This document shows, in pieces, positions 52,270-64,000 of a DNA stretch of 64,000 bases; within the stretch, counting starts at the first letter, position 1; the number at the start of each line of letters is the position of its first letter. This DNA is from Symsagittifera roscoffensis (lineage: Eukaryota; Xenacoelomorpha; Acoela; Convolutidae). Below the pieces are notes generated by a model. The model had not been told where the DNA came from. It saw only the letters and a list, made by a program, of their open reading frames with translations, and searched no databases. Location of the stretch: assembly GCF_963678635.1 (NCBI RefSeq), contig NC_087070.1:49269467-49333466 (forward strand). Reading direction: 5' to 3'. A program made the translations under genes and the position numbers.

Positions 52270-52610
52270 AAGTTTTTGGCTCATGATCAAAATCGTCAAA
52301 CAATGTCCAGTGTCGAAGAAAGTCGAATCATGGTCGAATGGTGTCGAATCACGAATCGAACCTTATCTAACCATGATTCGACCAGGGTCGATAGAGTCAA
52401 ACGGGGTCAATAGACTCAAACGAGGTCAAATTGTGGGTCAAATAGAATAAATTAATGTTTCGAATCATGAGTATTACGGGGTCAAATCATGTGTCGAACA
52501 GGGTCAAACCATGAGTCGCACCGGGTCGAAAAGGGTCAAATCATGAATCTAACTGGGTCAAAAGGGGTCAAATCATGGGTTGAACAAGAGCAAATCATTA
52601 AACGAATGGA
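52270..52610. repeat. Imperfect minisatellite, right copy
   Basis: Same unit type as 51000-51235 but with more units, including several GGGTCAAA(T/C) and ATGAGTCG variants. It occupies the equivalent place in the second segmental copy. Confidence 0.6.
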
Positions 52611-52849
52611 ATCAATTATAAATCACATAGGTTGGAGTCGCCGCATGGGCGGATCTATAGAAAAATTGAAATTTTGTCGGATTTTTTTTGCTTACGTTTG
52701 CAAGACTGTAAACAGATGCAAATTGGGGAAAAAATATATTTATATATAATTTATTGTGCAGTTAACTAGTTCAGCATATTTGCTGATTATATATAGAACG
52801 CCACGAGGAGGCTCTCGGGGTCCTAGAAATATAATCAAGTTTTTGGGGG

Positions 52850-53344
52850 CAACGGCAAAAATGTCACCAATAAAACAGAAAGCTGAAATTACCAAATAAA
52901 ACACATTTTTTGCGGCAACGACATGAGTTTCACCACAAAAACTGAATGGCCGTTTTGATCAAACTGTTTTTGCCGTTGCAACTATGTGCTCGCTGAGAGG
53001 CTTAAGGGGCCCGTTGCAACGGCAAAAATGTCACCAATAAAACAGAAAGCTGAAATTACCAAATAAAACACATTTTTTGCGGCAACGACATGAGTTTCAC
53101 CACAAAAACTGAATGGCCGTTTTGATCAAACTGTTTTTGCCGTTGCAACTATGTGCTCGCTGAGAGGCTTAAGGGGCCGTTGCAACGGCAAAAATGTCAC
53201 CAATAAAACAGAAAGCTGAAATTACCAAATAAAACACATTTTTTGCGGCAACGACATGAGTTTCACCACAAAAACTGAATGGCCGTTTTGATCAAACTGT
53301 TTTTGCCGTTGCAACTATGTGCTCGCTGAGAGGCTTAAGGGGCC
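52850..53344. repeat. Three tandem 166-167 bp units, each an inverted-repeat element
   Basis: Units start at 52850, 53017 and 53183 and are nearly identical. Each opens with CAACGGCAAAAATGTCACC and contains the inverse CTGTTTTTGCCGTTGCAA about 115 bp later, then CTCGCTGAGAGGCTTAAGGGG. A single, diverged relative sits at about 51460-51625, so the triplication is recent. Confidence 0.9.
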
Positions 53345-56300
53345 CAATTTAAACGCCAGAGAAATCTGTTGTGAGTTTTCATATTTATGATAACCTCAAT
53401 TTGAATGATCAACATTTATCAAAAACAGTCTGTCGCTAAAGGAGTGTGTCTTGGAAAATCTGTTTTTCAGTCTGCAGTTTTACTTTCAGTTGTCTGTAAC
53501 TCGTACAGCCGGACTTAAGCATAAAACTGTTCTAGAGTTGCAAAAAAGTTTTGTTCAGCTGCAAATTTCATTTTCTTCGATCAATCGGCTTTCGCTCAAT
53601 TTGCTGAAATAAAGTTGAGGTTTTAGATGAAACATTTTTCGCGTAATTATCTACGCACCCATTTTTTGCCTGCAATGATTTCCGAAGGCTATAGTTTTTT
53701 TTTTAGAATATCTCGCTTGTACTGATCTCGCTTGTACTAAACGTGTAATATTTTTTCCTGTTCGTAGTCTTATTAGCCTCTCTCGGCCCAGAACTGCTTT
53801 TGTCTCGTTTTTCCTAGCTGCAAAGTGTCTTATATTTCATCGAATTTTATACCTCAGTAGGATTTATGGAGTTGAAAAAAAAATTTAGGGCAGTTTAATT
53901 TTTATGTCGAGACTTTCGGAGCAAGCTTGTGTCATAAGAATAGTGTTATTTTACCAAATTGCTCTTCGAAAGGTGATTTTCTAGATTTCATCTTTCAATA
54001 GTAGCAGTAGTCCTAAATATCATATTTTTAAAAACAGCGATTTTTTTTATTGCATATTGTGCTGATATGAAAAAAGCTTCTGTTTGTTTCCAAATCGCAC
54101 ACATTATAACTCGGGAATAATTAAAAGCTGCTTCAAATCAGCAAAATATATGCCATTGTCAAGAACAACTCTTGTTAAACTTACAATGTCTTAAGGACTA
54201 ATATAAATTAAATTCTGGGATGCCCCTTTTTAAGCGCAATGTGGTAAAATATCAGCGTTGGAATGGCAAAATTTCGTTTCCAAACTCTGACCATAAAAAT
54301 TAAGCTGCCATAATAGTTTTATTTTTCTACTCCAGTATTCATAATGAGGTATCAATATACAACGTTATTTGATACCGTTTGCAACTGGGACATGATACGA
54401 GACAGGTATGAAGCGACAGAAGAAAATATGATTACGAGCAATAAAACGATATCACACGTTTAAAGTCTGGTCAAAATCAGTACAAGCGCACAAAACTAAC
54501 AATAAACCTAGACTTCGGAAAAAGAACGCGAATAATTAGATGAGAGCTCAACAATTAGGCGCAATTTCTGCTATTTCAATTTACAGTCTTATTCAGTAAA
54601 ACTAACGAAAAGCTAGTCTAATATATGGAAATTAGGGTTAATTGCATATATCAGATAAACTTTTGGAAAAACATAGCGTCGAAACAAAGGTTCTCAAGTT
54701 TGATAGCACAACATAATCAAACACAAAGTAGAAACAACCTAAGTCGAATTCAAGGAAACGGCTACACCTGATTTTAAACAAAAAAACGAGAAGCCTCCTT
54801 TTTCTTAACAAATTAATGAAGTCAAAAAACCCTGATGCTTTCAGGGTCGAATCTAGGATTTCTTCGAAGAAGGGGGAGGACTTTTTATTGAATTTTCAAA
54901 AAAAAAATTTAAAAAATTTAGTCGACATTTTTTAGGTGTACCAAAATGATTTTTCGATCTCTCCCAAACCTCTACAAAGACCCTGTTTTGGCCGAAAATT
55001 CTGCGCCGCAGGCAAAGTTTTGAAAAAACAGGCCGAAAAAGGCGTTTTTAGGCACTTTTTGGAAGTTTTCGACCAAACACAACAGAAACGTAGGTTTTTT
55101 CATTAGGTGGAGTTGATCGAAACAGCAAAAAATAGTTTCCTTGAGTCGTGCTCAATTATCGTGCTGACGCACCTACAATTTCAACAGACAATTGTCTAAC
55201 GTTTTAGTTCGACCAAAAATTTCCAATTTGCTTGAATTATTTCAAAATAAAAGATTAAAACGAAATCTGGAAAAAGACAAACAAAAGATAAGGTAACCGA
55301 ATAGTTTGCGAAGAGCACAGACTATTCTGAATACGATCATTGACAGTATACTCGGTTCCGCTAGTTTTATCATTCGTGTAATTTTTCGCATATGGAATTT
55401 CGTTTTTTAGACGTTCTCAATAAAAAGTTGTATCTTGTATTGAACAGATCTGAATTCGTTTCCGTTGCCATTTTTTGATCGAATTATTTTTTTGATCGAA
55501 TTAAGTAAGCAAAATATTTCTTTCAGTTGAATTTTTGGCGGTCGGAACAGTTTTCGGTCGAATACACACAGGGTAAATTTCATAAACTCGAACAGGTTCA
55601 AGGTCGGCTGCAGGAGTGAAGGGCAACAGGAAATGAAACTGCAGGATAAAAAACAGGTAACCACATGACATAATATCTCAGCGACAAGCAGCCTTGAATA
55701 TGTTTCTTGGACTTTCCAAATGAGACTATCAGAACACAATCAACAACAGACAGTTTTGGCATCAAAATTAAAGTCCTTAAATTTCACAGCCATTGCACAG
55801 TGCAAAAAGCAAAAAATGCAATATAAATGGTAGAAGCAGAATATGAAAAAGTTGTGCGAACAATAAGGGAAGCCGGATGGTGTGCAAATAGCGTAGAACT
55901 TTCTGAATACGTTCGTAGTCGGAGTGTTGTTTGCCACTTGCCCACTATATGATTACCTTCATCATTTTTCAAACTATTTCCATCTTTTTATTCAGTTATT
56001 TACCTTAAGCTGAATTAGTCGAAATGAGATTATTTGGTCAAACTTCAATGTCTAGACATTGTCGCCTGAAATGTGTTATCTGAATTTGTTTTCTGTGTTT
56101 TTGCTGCCTTTTTGTTTGAAAACATTCTTTTTTCGATCTCGATCAAAATTTAGTCAAAAAATTTTCTCAGTCAAGTTTGAAGTGCTTTTAATACTTTTGA
56201 ACAGGTTCAGTGTCAGCTGGATCAAAACAGATTTCCCACGACATGGTTTCTTAGCTACAGGCAGCCTTGAATTTTAATCCTGGACATATCAAGTAGAGTT

Positions 56301-56747
56301 ATCTAAGTAAAAACAACAAAGGATTTCTATGACGTCAAGATTTAGGTTCTTGAACTTCACAGCCAGTGCACAGTGCAAAAAACAGAAGCAGAAAACAAAA
56401 ATAACAACACATATGATAAGGGTAACGGATGATGTGCAAAAAACGCAGGATAGTCTGAATAAAATCATTTTCATACTTTTTCCGTTTGCACAAAGCTGGC
56501 TAGCTTTTTCTGTCGATTAATTTCTCCTAGACTACTCTCGATCTTAAAATAATTCAGTAGAAATATGACTTTTTGGTCGAAATCTAATTTTTAGATGTTC
56601 ATGCTCGAAATTAGTTTTTTAAGTTGAACACACTCAACTTTTTTTTCTTGGCTATTTTTTTTGCTCTCGATCAAAAGTTTTTGTTCGAACTGAGTCGAAG
56701 TTATTGTTTTAACTTTTGAAATCAAAAACTTTAACTCCTACAGGCGG
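53345..56747. repeat. Diverged first copy of the 3.3-kb repeat unit, with other dispersed repeats
   Basis: 54085-54545 matches 57721-58160 and 61025-61480 (CCAAATCGC-CACA, AAAAGCTGC, GATACGAGA...). 55260-56000 matches 58500-59240 and 62190-62500. 54840-55060 is the inverse of 19440-19625. No gene is recognisable: frames such as 55407-55739 (-) and 55740-55972 (-) recur in the copies with changes and lack protein-family motifs. Confidence 0.6.
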
Positions 56748-57726
56748 GTAAGTTTCATTTCTTTGATCATTCGTCTTTCAACCCTTGTTTGAGGTTTAGA
56801 TGGACCAATTTAAGCCCAGTTATCCATGCTCCCATTTTTTTTGCCCGTAATGATTTCCGAAAGCTAATGGTCTTTGGTAGTATCTCTCGCTTTTACTGAT
56901 TTTGACCTACCACATACCGTGTGATAGTGATATTGATCATAAAAAATTTTGATGCATTAAAATTTTTCGAAATTTTTTTTTGTCATCAATCAAACCAATA
57001 ACTCCTAAATTATTTTAACAGCCGTTTTTTTTATAATGGCATATATTGCTGATACGAAGAAGTTTTTTTTCGTTGTAAGTTTCATTTCTTTGATCATTCG
57101 TCTTTCAACCCTTTTTTGCGGTTTAGATGGACCAATTTACGCCCAGTTATCCATGCTCCCATTTTTTTGCCCGTAATGATTTCCGAAAGCTAATGGTCTT
57201 TGATAGTATCTCTCGCTTGTACTGATTTTGACCTACCACATACCGTGTGATAGTGATATTGATCATAAAAAATTTTGATGCATTAAAATTTTTCGACATT
57301 TTTTTTGTCATCAATCAAACCAATAACTCCTAAATTATTTTAACAGCCGTTTTTTTTATAATGGCATATATTGCTGATACGAAGAAGTTTTTTTTCGTTG
57401 TAAGTTTCATTTCTTTGATCATTCGTCTTTCAACCCTTTTTTGAGGTTTAGATGGACCAATTTACGCCCAGTTATCCATGCTCCCATTTTTTTTGCCCGT
57501 AATGATTTCCGAAAGCTAATGGTCTTTGGTAGTATCTCTCGCTTTTACTGATTTTGACCTACCACATACCGTGTGATAGTGATATTGATCATAAAAAATT
57601 TTGATGCATTAAAATTTTTCGACATTTTTTTTTGTCATCAATCAAACCAATAACTCCTAAATTATTTTAACAGCCGTTTTTTTTATAATGGCATATATTG
57701 CTGATACGAAGAATTTTTTTTTCGTT
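56748..57726. repeat. Three tandem ~326-bp units
   Basis: Units begin GTAAGTTTCATTTCTTTG at 56748, 57075 and 57400 and end in GCTGATACGAAGAA plus a T-run. Identity between units is very high. A diverged single relative occurs at about 53560-54090, showing that the array grew from one unit of the larger repeat. Confidence 0.9.
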
Positions 57727-60104
57727 TCCAAATCGCTCACATAATAATTCCGAAACAAATAAAAGCTGCCTTAATTCAGTAAAATATATACCATTGTCAA
57801 AAATGGCTGTTATTAACTTTCAATGTTCTAAAAGCTAATACATTTTAAATCCTGGAATGCCGACTTTTGAAGCGGAATTTGGTAAAATAGCAGTGTTCAA
57901 ATGGCAAAATTTCGTTCCCAAATTCTGATCATAAAAAATAAGCTGCCATAATTGTTTTTTTTCTTCAGAATTCTTGATGAGGTATGAATATACAATGATA
58001 TATGAGAGCGTTTGCAACTGGAACCTACGAGACGAAAAACAGTTATGGATCGACAGAACAAAGTAGGATTACGAGTAGTAAAACGATATCACACGTTTAA
58101 AGTCGGGCCGAAATCAGTGCAAGTGCACGATATTAACAATAAACCTAGTCTTCGGAAAAAGGATGCCAATCTATTGCATGATTTGTCAAGTTCTGATTCA
58201 AATTTTTCATCAAAACGTTTTCTTGAGTTCAACACTAACAAACTTATTTTGTTTTTGCCGACATAGTAAAAAAAAATCGTTTTTAATCAAACAACAGAAA
58301 TATCGGTTTTTTCATTAGATGGAGTTGGTCGAAACAGATTTTTTGTTTTGGGAGGATTTTTTCAAAATATAGCTTCGTTGAGTCGAGCTCAACCATGGTG
58401 CTCACGCACCTACAACTTCATCTGAAGTTTTTCAAAAGCTATTGCTCGACCAAAACTTTCCAACTTGCCTGAATAAGTTTAGGACTGAGGACTGAAACGA
58501 AATCTGGAAAAAAACACACGAAAGATAAGGTAACCGAATAGTTTGCGAACAGCACAGACTATTCTGAATACGATCATTGACAGTATACCCAGTCTCGCTA
58601 GTTTTATCATTCGTGTATTTTTTCGCATTAGAATTTCATGTTTCAGATATTCTAAATCAAAAGTTGTATGCTAGATTGAACACATCTGAATTGGTTTCCA
58701 TTGCCGATTTTTGTTTTTATGAACTTGATGGAAAGTAAACAAAGTAATTCTTTCAAATGATTTTTTTGGCGGTCGGAAAGGTCTTCGTTCAAATATAAGC
58801 GGATGAATATATTACACTCGAACAAGTTCAAAGTCGGCTGCAGGAGTGAAAGACAACAGGAAACGAAACTGCCGGAAAGAGAAACAGGTAACCACATGAC
58901 ATAATATCTCAGCGACAAGCAGCCTTGAATATGTTTCTTGGACTTTCCAAATGAGACTATCAGAACACAATCAACAACAGACAGTTTTGGCATCAAAATT
59001 AAAGTCCTTAAATTTCACAGCCATTGCACAGTGCAAAAAGCAAAAAATGCAATATAAATGGTAGAAGCAGAATATGAAAAAGTTGTGCGAAAAATAAGGG
59101 AAGCCTGATGATGTGCAAATAGCTCAAAAATTTCTGAATAAGATCGCAGTCGGAATTTTGTGTGCACGCCATACGATTACCTTCATCAACTATTTCCATA
59201 TTTTAATTCAGTTATTTACCCTAAGTTGATTTAGTCGAAATGAGAACATTTGATGAAAGTTCAATGTGCAGACATTGTCGCCTGAAATTGGTTTACTAAT
59301 TTGCTTACTGTTTTTGCGCTGCTTTTTGTTTTAAAACAAATTTTTTTCAATCGCGATCAAATTTTAAACAAAAAAAAATTCTCAGTCAAATTTGGAGTGC
59401 CTTCAATACATTTGAACACGTTTAAGGTTAGCTGTTCAAAAAGGTTGATTTTTTATTCGGGACATCCCATGTAGAGTTATCAAAATTTATATCCTGAATT
59501 AATATCCTGGTCATTCTATGTAGAGTTGTCATAACAAAAACAACAACGAGTTTCTATGATGTCGAGCATAGGTTCCTAAACTTCACATCCAGTGCACAGA
59601 GAAAACAACAGAAGCAATAATTACACAAATGATAAAGCTAACCGGATGATGTGCAAAAAGCACAGGTTTTTCTGAATACGATCTTTGTATACTTTTTGTT
59701 CCGTCTTTCGTAACGAAATTAACGTATTAATGTGCTCCGGGTGGGTTTTTTTCTTCAGACAATCTTTGACTTTTTAACTAGCCATTTTTGACGGAACTTT
59801 TTATCCCATTCAAAAGCTATTGTTGTCTTGAGCTTAAATCTGATGATTTTTTCCAATGTTTTGAGAGATTTGCATTCCAAGAACACCAAGGTGAATATAT
59901 TTAGCTGCGGTGTAGTAACTTTTTTTTGGAAACAATCTTTGGAAACTACTGCACAGAATGTTGAAGAAAATATTTATGAATCAAGTTAACTTTCTCACTC
60001 TTTTCCGGCGAAAATATCAGTTTGGCTGCAGTTCATTGCTCTAAACTCAAATTCATTTTTCAAGCTAATTTTTAGTCAATTGATTCTTAACAATTTAAGC
60101 CAAA

Positions 60105-60390
60105 ATGTCCTTTTTAATCCGACTTTCGATACGAAAGTAACGGAATATTTGTGCTCGGGGTGGGTTTTTTTTTTCTTCAGACAAATTTCGACTTTTCAAC
60201 TAGCCATTTTTATATCATTCGATAGCTATTGTTGTCCTGAGCTTAAACTTGAAATTTATGGGGCTTTATGGATTGCCATTTTGGACAAGTTTGATCAATT
60301 AACGAGCGATATATTTTGCGCTATTAACGCGTAAGCGGAGATTTAATCTGCTTTAGAAATCGTTCTAAATTGATTTAAGTAAGCCGAAAT
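60105..60390 (+). repeat. Dispersed repeat R1, plus-oriented copy
   Basis: Starts at CCGACTTTCGATACGAAAG and continues GTGCTCGGGGTGGG, GTCCTGAGCTTAAA, ATGGGGCTTTATGG, ATTAACGAGCGATATAT, GCGCTATTAACGCGTAAGCGG. It is complementary to the copy at 40010-40420. Confidence 0.7.
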
Positions 60391-62974
60391 GCCATAAGTG
60401 ATTTGTTAATACAAAACATTATCAAACAGTGAGTAGAAACAAGCTGAGTCAAACTCAAGGAAAGCGCTGCACCTATTTTTAAGGAAAAAACAAGCCTCAT
60501 TTTTTCGTAACAAAATAACGAAATCATAGAAAATTTTGATGCATTAAAATTTTTATTTTTTTTGTCATTCAAACTAAAAAAAATACAATAACTCCTATTT
60601 TATCTTTTCGAACAAAATTAAAAAATCACCTGCTTGATAATAAAAAAACTAACACTTTATAGTTGCACACTTTATCAGACAAACCTATTTCTCTTCGGCC
60701 GAGATGGTTAAAATTTATCGTTGTTTGTTCAAAAAACAGAAACATCGAATTTTGATTAGGTGGAGTTGATCGAAACAACTTTTTGTTGCGGCTCGGCTCA
60801 TGCAGAATATAGTTTCCTTGAAACAACACCGATCTAGTTTAGTCACCTACAACTTCATTTGAGAATTGCCTAACACTATATTTCGACCAATGATTTCTAT
60901 TTTGCCTGAATTAGTTCATGATCGAGGATTGAAACGAAATCTGGAAAAAAATCACACAAACATAATATTTTCGAAAACTACCGTTTTTTATAATGGCATA
61001 TACCGCTGATATGAAGAAGTTTTTTTTTCGTTTCCAAATCGCTCACATAATAACTCCGAAATAAATAGAAGCTGCTTTAATTCAGTAAATTATATGCCAT
61101 TGTCAAAAATGGCTGTTGTTAACTTTCAATGTTCTAAAAGCTAATACATTTTAAATCCTGGAATGCCGACTTTTGAAGCGGAATTTGGTAAAATAGCAGT
61201 GTTCAAATGGCAAAATTTCGTTCCCAAATTCTGATCATAAAAAATAAGCTGCCATAATTGTTTTTTTTCTCCTTCAGAATTCTTGATGAGGTATGAATAT
61301 ACAATGATATATGAGAGCGTTTGCAACTGGAACCTACGAGACGAAAAACAGTTATGGATCGACAGAAGAAAATAGGATTACGAGTAGTAAAACGATATCA
61401 CACTTTTAAAGTCGGGCCGAAATCAGTGCAAGCGCACGATATTAACAATAAAACTATTCTTCGGAAAAAGGATGCGAATAAATAGATGAAAGCACAAGCA
61501 TTTTGGCATAATTTCTACTATTTCAAATCGCAGTCTTGTTCAATAAAATTAAGAAAAAAACATAGTCTAATATATGAAAACTAGGGTTATTTGCATATAT
61601 CAGATAAATCTTTGAAAAAACGAGTCGAAATAAAAATTAACCTCATCTCAAGTTTGATATCAAAACATAATCAAACACAGAGTAGGAAAAGACTAAACTA
61701 AGTCGAATTCAAGCAAAGGGCTTCACCTGATTTCAGGCAAAAAAAAACTAGAAGCCTCATTTTTTCTTAACAAAATAACGAAATCATAGAAAACTTTAAT
61801 GCATTAAAACATTTTGATATTTTTTGAGACAATCGAACTAAAAAAAAACATTAACACCTGTGTTATTTCTTCAAAAAAATTAAAAACCCACCTGCGTGAT
61901 GATAAAAAAACTAACAAAGTTAAATTTGCATAATTTGTCAAGTTCTGATTCAAATTTTTCATCAAAATGTCATTTTGTTGAGTTCAACGCCAATAAACCT
62001 ATTTTTTTGCCGAGATAGCCGAAAAGTATTGTTTTTATGATCAGACAACAGAAACATCGGTTCTTTCATTAGGTGGAGTTGGTCGAAACTGCTTTTGTTT
62101 TGCGTCAATTTTTTCAAAGTATAGCTTCGTTGAGTCGAGCTCAACCATCGTGCTCACGCACCTACAACTTTATCTGAAATTTTTCAAAAGTTTCTTGGAC
62201 TGTTCCGAGATTATCAGAACATAATCATTAACAGACAGTTTTGGCATCAAAATTAAAGTCATTAAATTTCACAGCCATTGCACAGTGCAAAAAGCAAAAA
62301 GCAAAAAATGCAATATAAATGGTAGAAGCAGAATATGAAAAAGTTGTGCGAACAATAAGGGAAGCCGGATGGTGTGCAAATAGCGTAGAACTTTCTGAAT
62401 ACGTTCGTAGTCGGAGTGTTGTTTGCCACTTGCCCACTATATGATTACCTTCATCAACTATTTCCATATTTTTATTCAGTTATTTACCCTAAGCTGATTT
62501 AGTCGAAATGAGAACATTTGGTGAAACTTCAATGTGCAGACATTGTCGCCAGAAATTTTTTTTGTTGATTTGCTCACTGTTTTTGCGCTGCTTTTTGTTT
62601 TAAAACAATTTTTTTTCAATCGCGATCAAATTTTAAACAAAAAAGTTTTCTCAGTCAAATTTGGAGTGCCTTCAATACATTTGAACACGTTTGAGGTTAG
62701 CTGTTCAAAAAGATTGATTTTTTATTCGGGACATCCCAAGTAGAGTTATCAAAATTTATATCCTGAATTAATATCCTGGTAATTCTAAGTAGAGTTGTCA
62801 AAACAAAAACAACAACGAGTTTCTATGAAGTCGAGCTTAGATTCCTAAACTTCGCAGCCAGTGCACAGAGAAAACAACAGAAGCAAAATATAAGAATAAT
62901 TACACAAATGATAAAGGTAACCGATAAGATAAATGATGTGCAAAAAGCACAGATTTTTCTGAATACGATCATTG

Positions 62975-63400
62975 TATACTTTTTGTTCCGACTTTCGTAG
63001 CGAAATTAACGTGGTATTTGTGCTCCGGGTGGGTTTTTTCTTCAGACAAGTTTTGACTTTTTAACTAGCCTTTTTTGACGGAACTTTTTATCCCATTCAA
63101 AAGCTATTGTTGTCTTGAGTTTAAATCTGAAAAGCTATTTCACCTGTTATCTTTTTTTTGTAAATTTATGGGGCCTTATGGATTGCCATTTCGGCCAAGT
63201 TTTAACAATTAACGAGCGATATATTGATATACTTCGCGCTATTAACGCGTAAGCGGAGATTTAATCTGCCTTAGAAATCTTTCTAAATTGATTTAAGTAA
63301 GCCGATATGCCTAATTTGTTTGTTAATACGAGCAAAAGTAATCACTTTGTTCTTATTATGGCTTGTGGGGGGATGTTTTAGAAGAAAAAAAAAACATTTT
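62975..63400 (+). repeat. Dispersed repeat R1, plus-oriented copy
   Basis: Same landmarks as 60105-60390, continuing to TATGGCTTGTGGGGGGATG, which matches the inverted far end of the 40.0-kb copy. A shorter, more diverged copy follows at 63690-63960 (AATTAACAAGCGAG, GCGTAAGCTGGGATTTAATCC). Confidence 0.7.
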
Positions 63401-64000
63401 TTAAAATTATTATTTATTTTCCTACATTGAATTTTTTCATGTTTTTACTGCTCCATCGACCCTAAAAGGCAGTCGGAACACTCAGGGCTTCACCCTGTAC
63501 GAGCAATCTTGTTTCCCTTTTGCACACAACTGGCCATTTTCATCAGTCGTGTTTTTTTCCTACCTTAAGCGCAAAAAAAATTTTTGGTCGAACTGAGTCA
63601 AACTTTTTTTTTAACTCCCGAATAAAAAGACTGATCAGATCATTTGTTCTCGGGTTGGTATATCTCCCTGTTTTTCAATTTTTAGCTTTTAACTAGTTTT
63701 CGGGAAAGGTTTTTTCTACCAGTCGAAACGTATTGCTGCCTGGAGCTTCAATTTGAAAAGATATTTACTTCTGATCAATTTTTGTGAAATTATTGGGCCT
63801 TAAAGCTTGCCAATTTGGCAGTTTTGGCATAATTAACAAGCGAGTTACTTCATGCGTAAGCTGGGATTTAATCCATTTTAGTAATTGTTCAAAATGAATT
63901 GAGGCATGCTATTTGGTCCTGTTAATACTTTGCTTTAATGTATCACTTTGTAGTTTGAGAGGCACGTTGGATAAGGATATCCATTTTTTTGTTCTGAAAA

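Larger units (their letters stand above)
50580..53380. repeat. ~1.2-kb tandem segmental duplication with internal amplification
   Basis: 50600-51640 and 51850-53380 are diverged direct copies: a CCTGTTT-CGCA block, AATTCCAATGAGCCACTG/AATTAGCCACTGG, AAATATTGAGTTA, a minisatellite block, a CGCC/ATGAG-GGATCTATAG block, and an AAAACAAAAAGCTGAAA to CTCGCTGAGAGG block. The last block is single in the left copy (about 51450-51625) and tripled in the right copy. Confidence 0.75.
57727..64000. repeat. Second and third copies of the ~3.3-kb repeat unit
   Basis: 57727-59660 and 61036-62960 match over most of their length, offset about 3.3 kb. The right copy lacks part of the 58.3-58.9 kb segment. R1 copies lie near 59690-59870, 60105-60390, 62975-63400 and 63690-63960. 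No gene is evident. The 60-aa frames at 57835-58017 and 61141-61326 (-) are one repeat-borne sequence, without family motifs. Confidence 0.65.

Noticed and set aside
52850-53344. CRISPR-like array
   Set aside because: The units are contiguous 166-bp tandem copies without unique spacers, in a eukaryotic genome.
57835-61326. Repeated 60-aa minus-strand frame (57835-58017 and 61141-61326) as a gene family
   Set aside because: It is part of a repeated non-coding block; differences include a run-length indel, and no protein motif is present.

Overview
This is a gene-poor, AT-rich stretch of a eukaryotic, almost certainly animal, nuclear genome. It holds spliced genes with introns up to 3.5 kb, many layers of diverged repeats and several kinds of metazoan transposon. 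The exact lineage cannot be read from the window. Two non-GT introns in the thiopurine-methyltransferase gene (one GC-AG; one GG-AG or, by sliding the junction, AG-AC) would fit an appendicularian tunicate, but this is inference only.

Layout. (1) 780-3300 holds a decayed Polinton/Maverick (adintovirus-like) remnant, recognised by its packaging ATPase. (2) 4480-9940 is a set of overlapping segmental duplications, including a dead copy of the 3' end of the next gene. (3) 9945-12010 (minus) is a spliced CtlX/DDAH-like guanidino-group hydrolase gene. (4) 12.0-20.8 kb has no host gene that I can see. It holds a foldback element, a duplicated repeat, remnants of a non-LTR retrotransposon and a solo LTR (16821-17217). 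(5) 20810-39726 (minus) is the main feature: an 18,917-bp LTR retroelement with LTRs that look identical, AAAG target duplications and intact reading frames. (6) 42190-47087 (minus) is a complete four-exon thiopurine S-methyltransferase-like gene whose last intron carries MITE-like insertions. (7) 47.1-64.0 kb is repeat-dominated: SINE-like copies, two minisatellite-like blocks, a 166-bp x3 array, a 326-bp x3 array, and a roughly 3.3-kb unit present about three times.

The retroelement reads, in sense order: 5' LTR; 1.26-kb leader with twin hairpins; a basic 155-aa ORF1; a 949-aa Gag with a zinc knuckle; one in-frame TAA; Pol (protease, RT, RNase H, integrase) in the same frame as Gag; then a tightly packed virus-like block. 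That block is a Met-less 50-codon frame, TAAATG, a 76-aa hydrophobic ORF4, an ATGA overlap, a 62-aa hydrophobic ORF5, a 377-codon ORF6 with no ATG at all, a 13-nt overlap, an 871-aa Env-like glycoprotein with a PTAP motif in its tail, an ATGA overlap, and a 601-aa ORF7 of unknown function. A consensus 79-nt intron begins directly after the ORF7 stop. This is followed by a structured 3' UTR, a short polypurine tract and the 3' LTR. Stop/start junctions and Met-less frames suggest spliced, polycistronic expression with termination-reinitiation. Together they make this element far more complex than an ordinary Ty3/gypsy-type retrotransposon and the best candidate for an undescribed system in the window.
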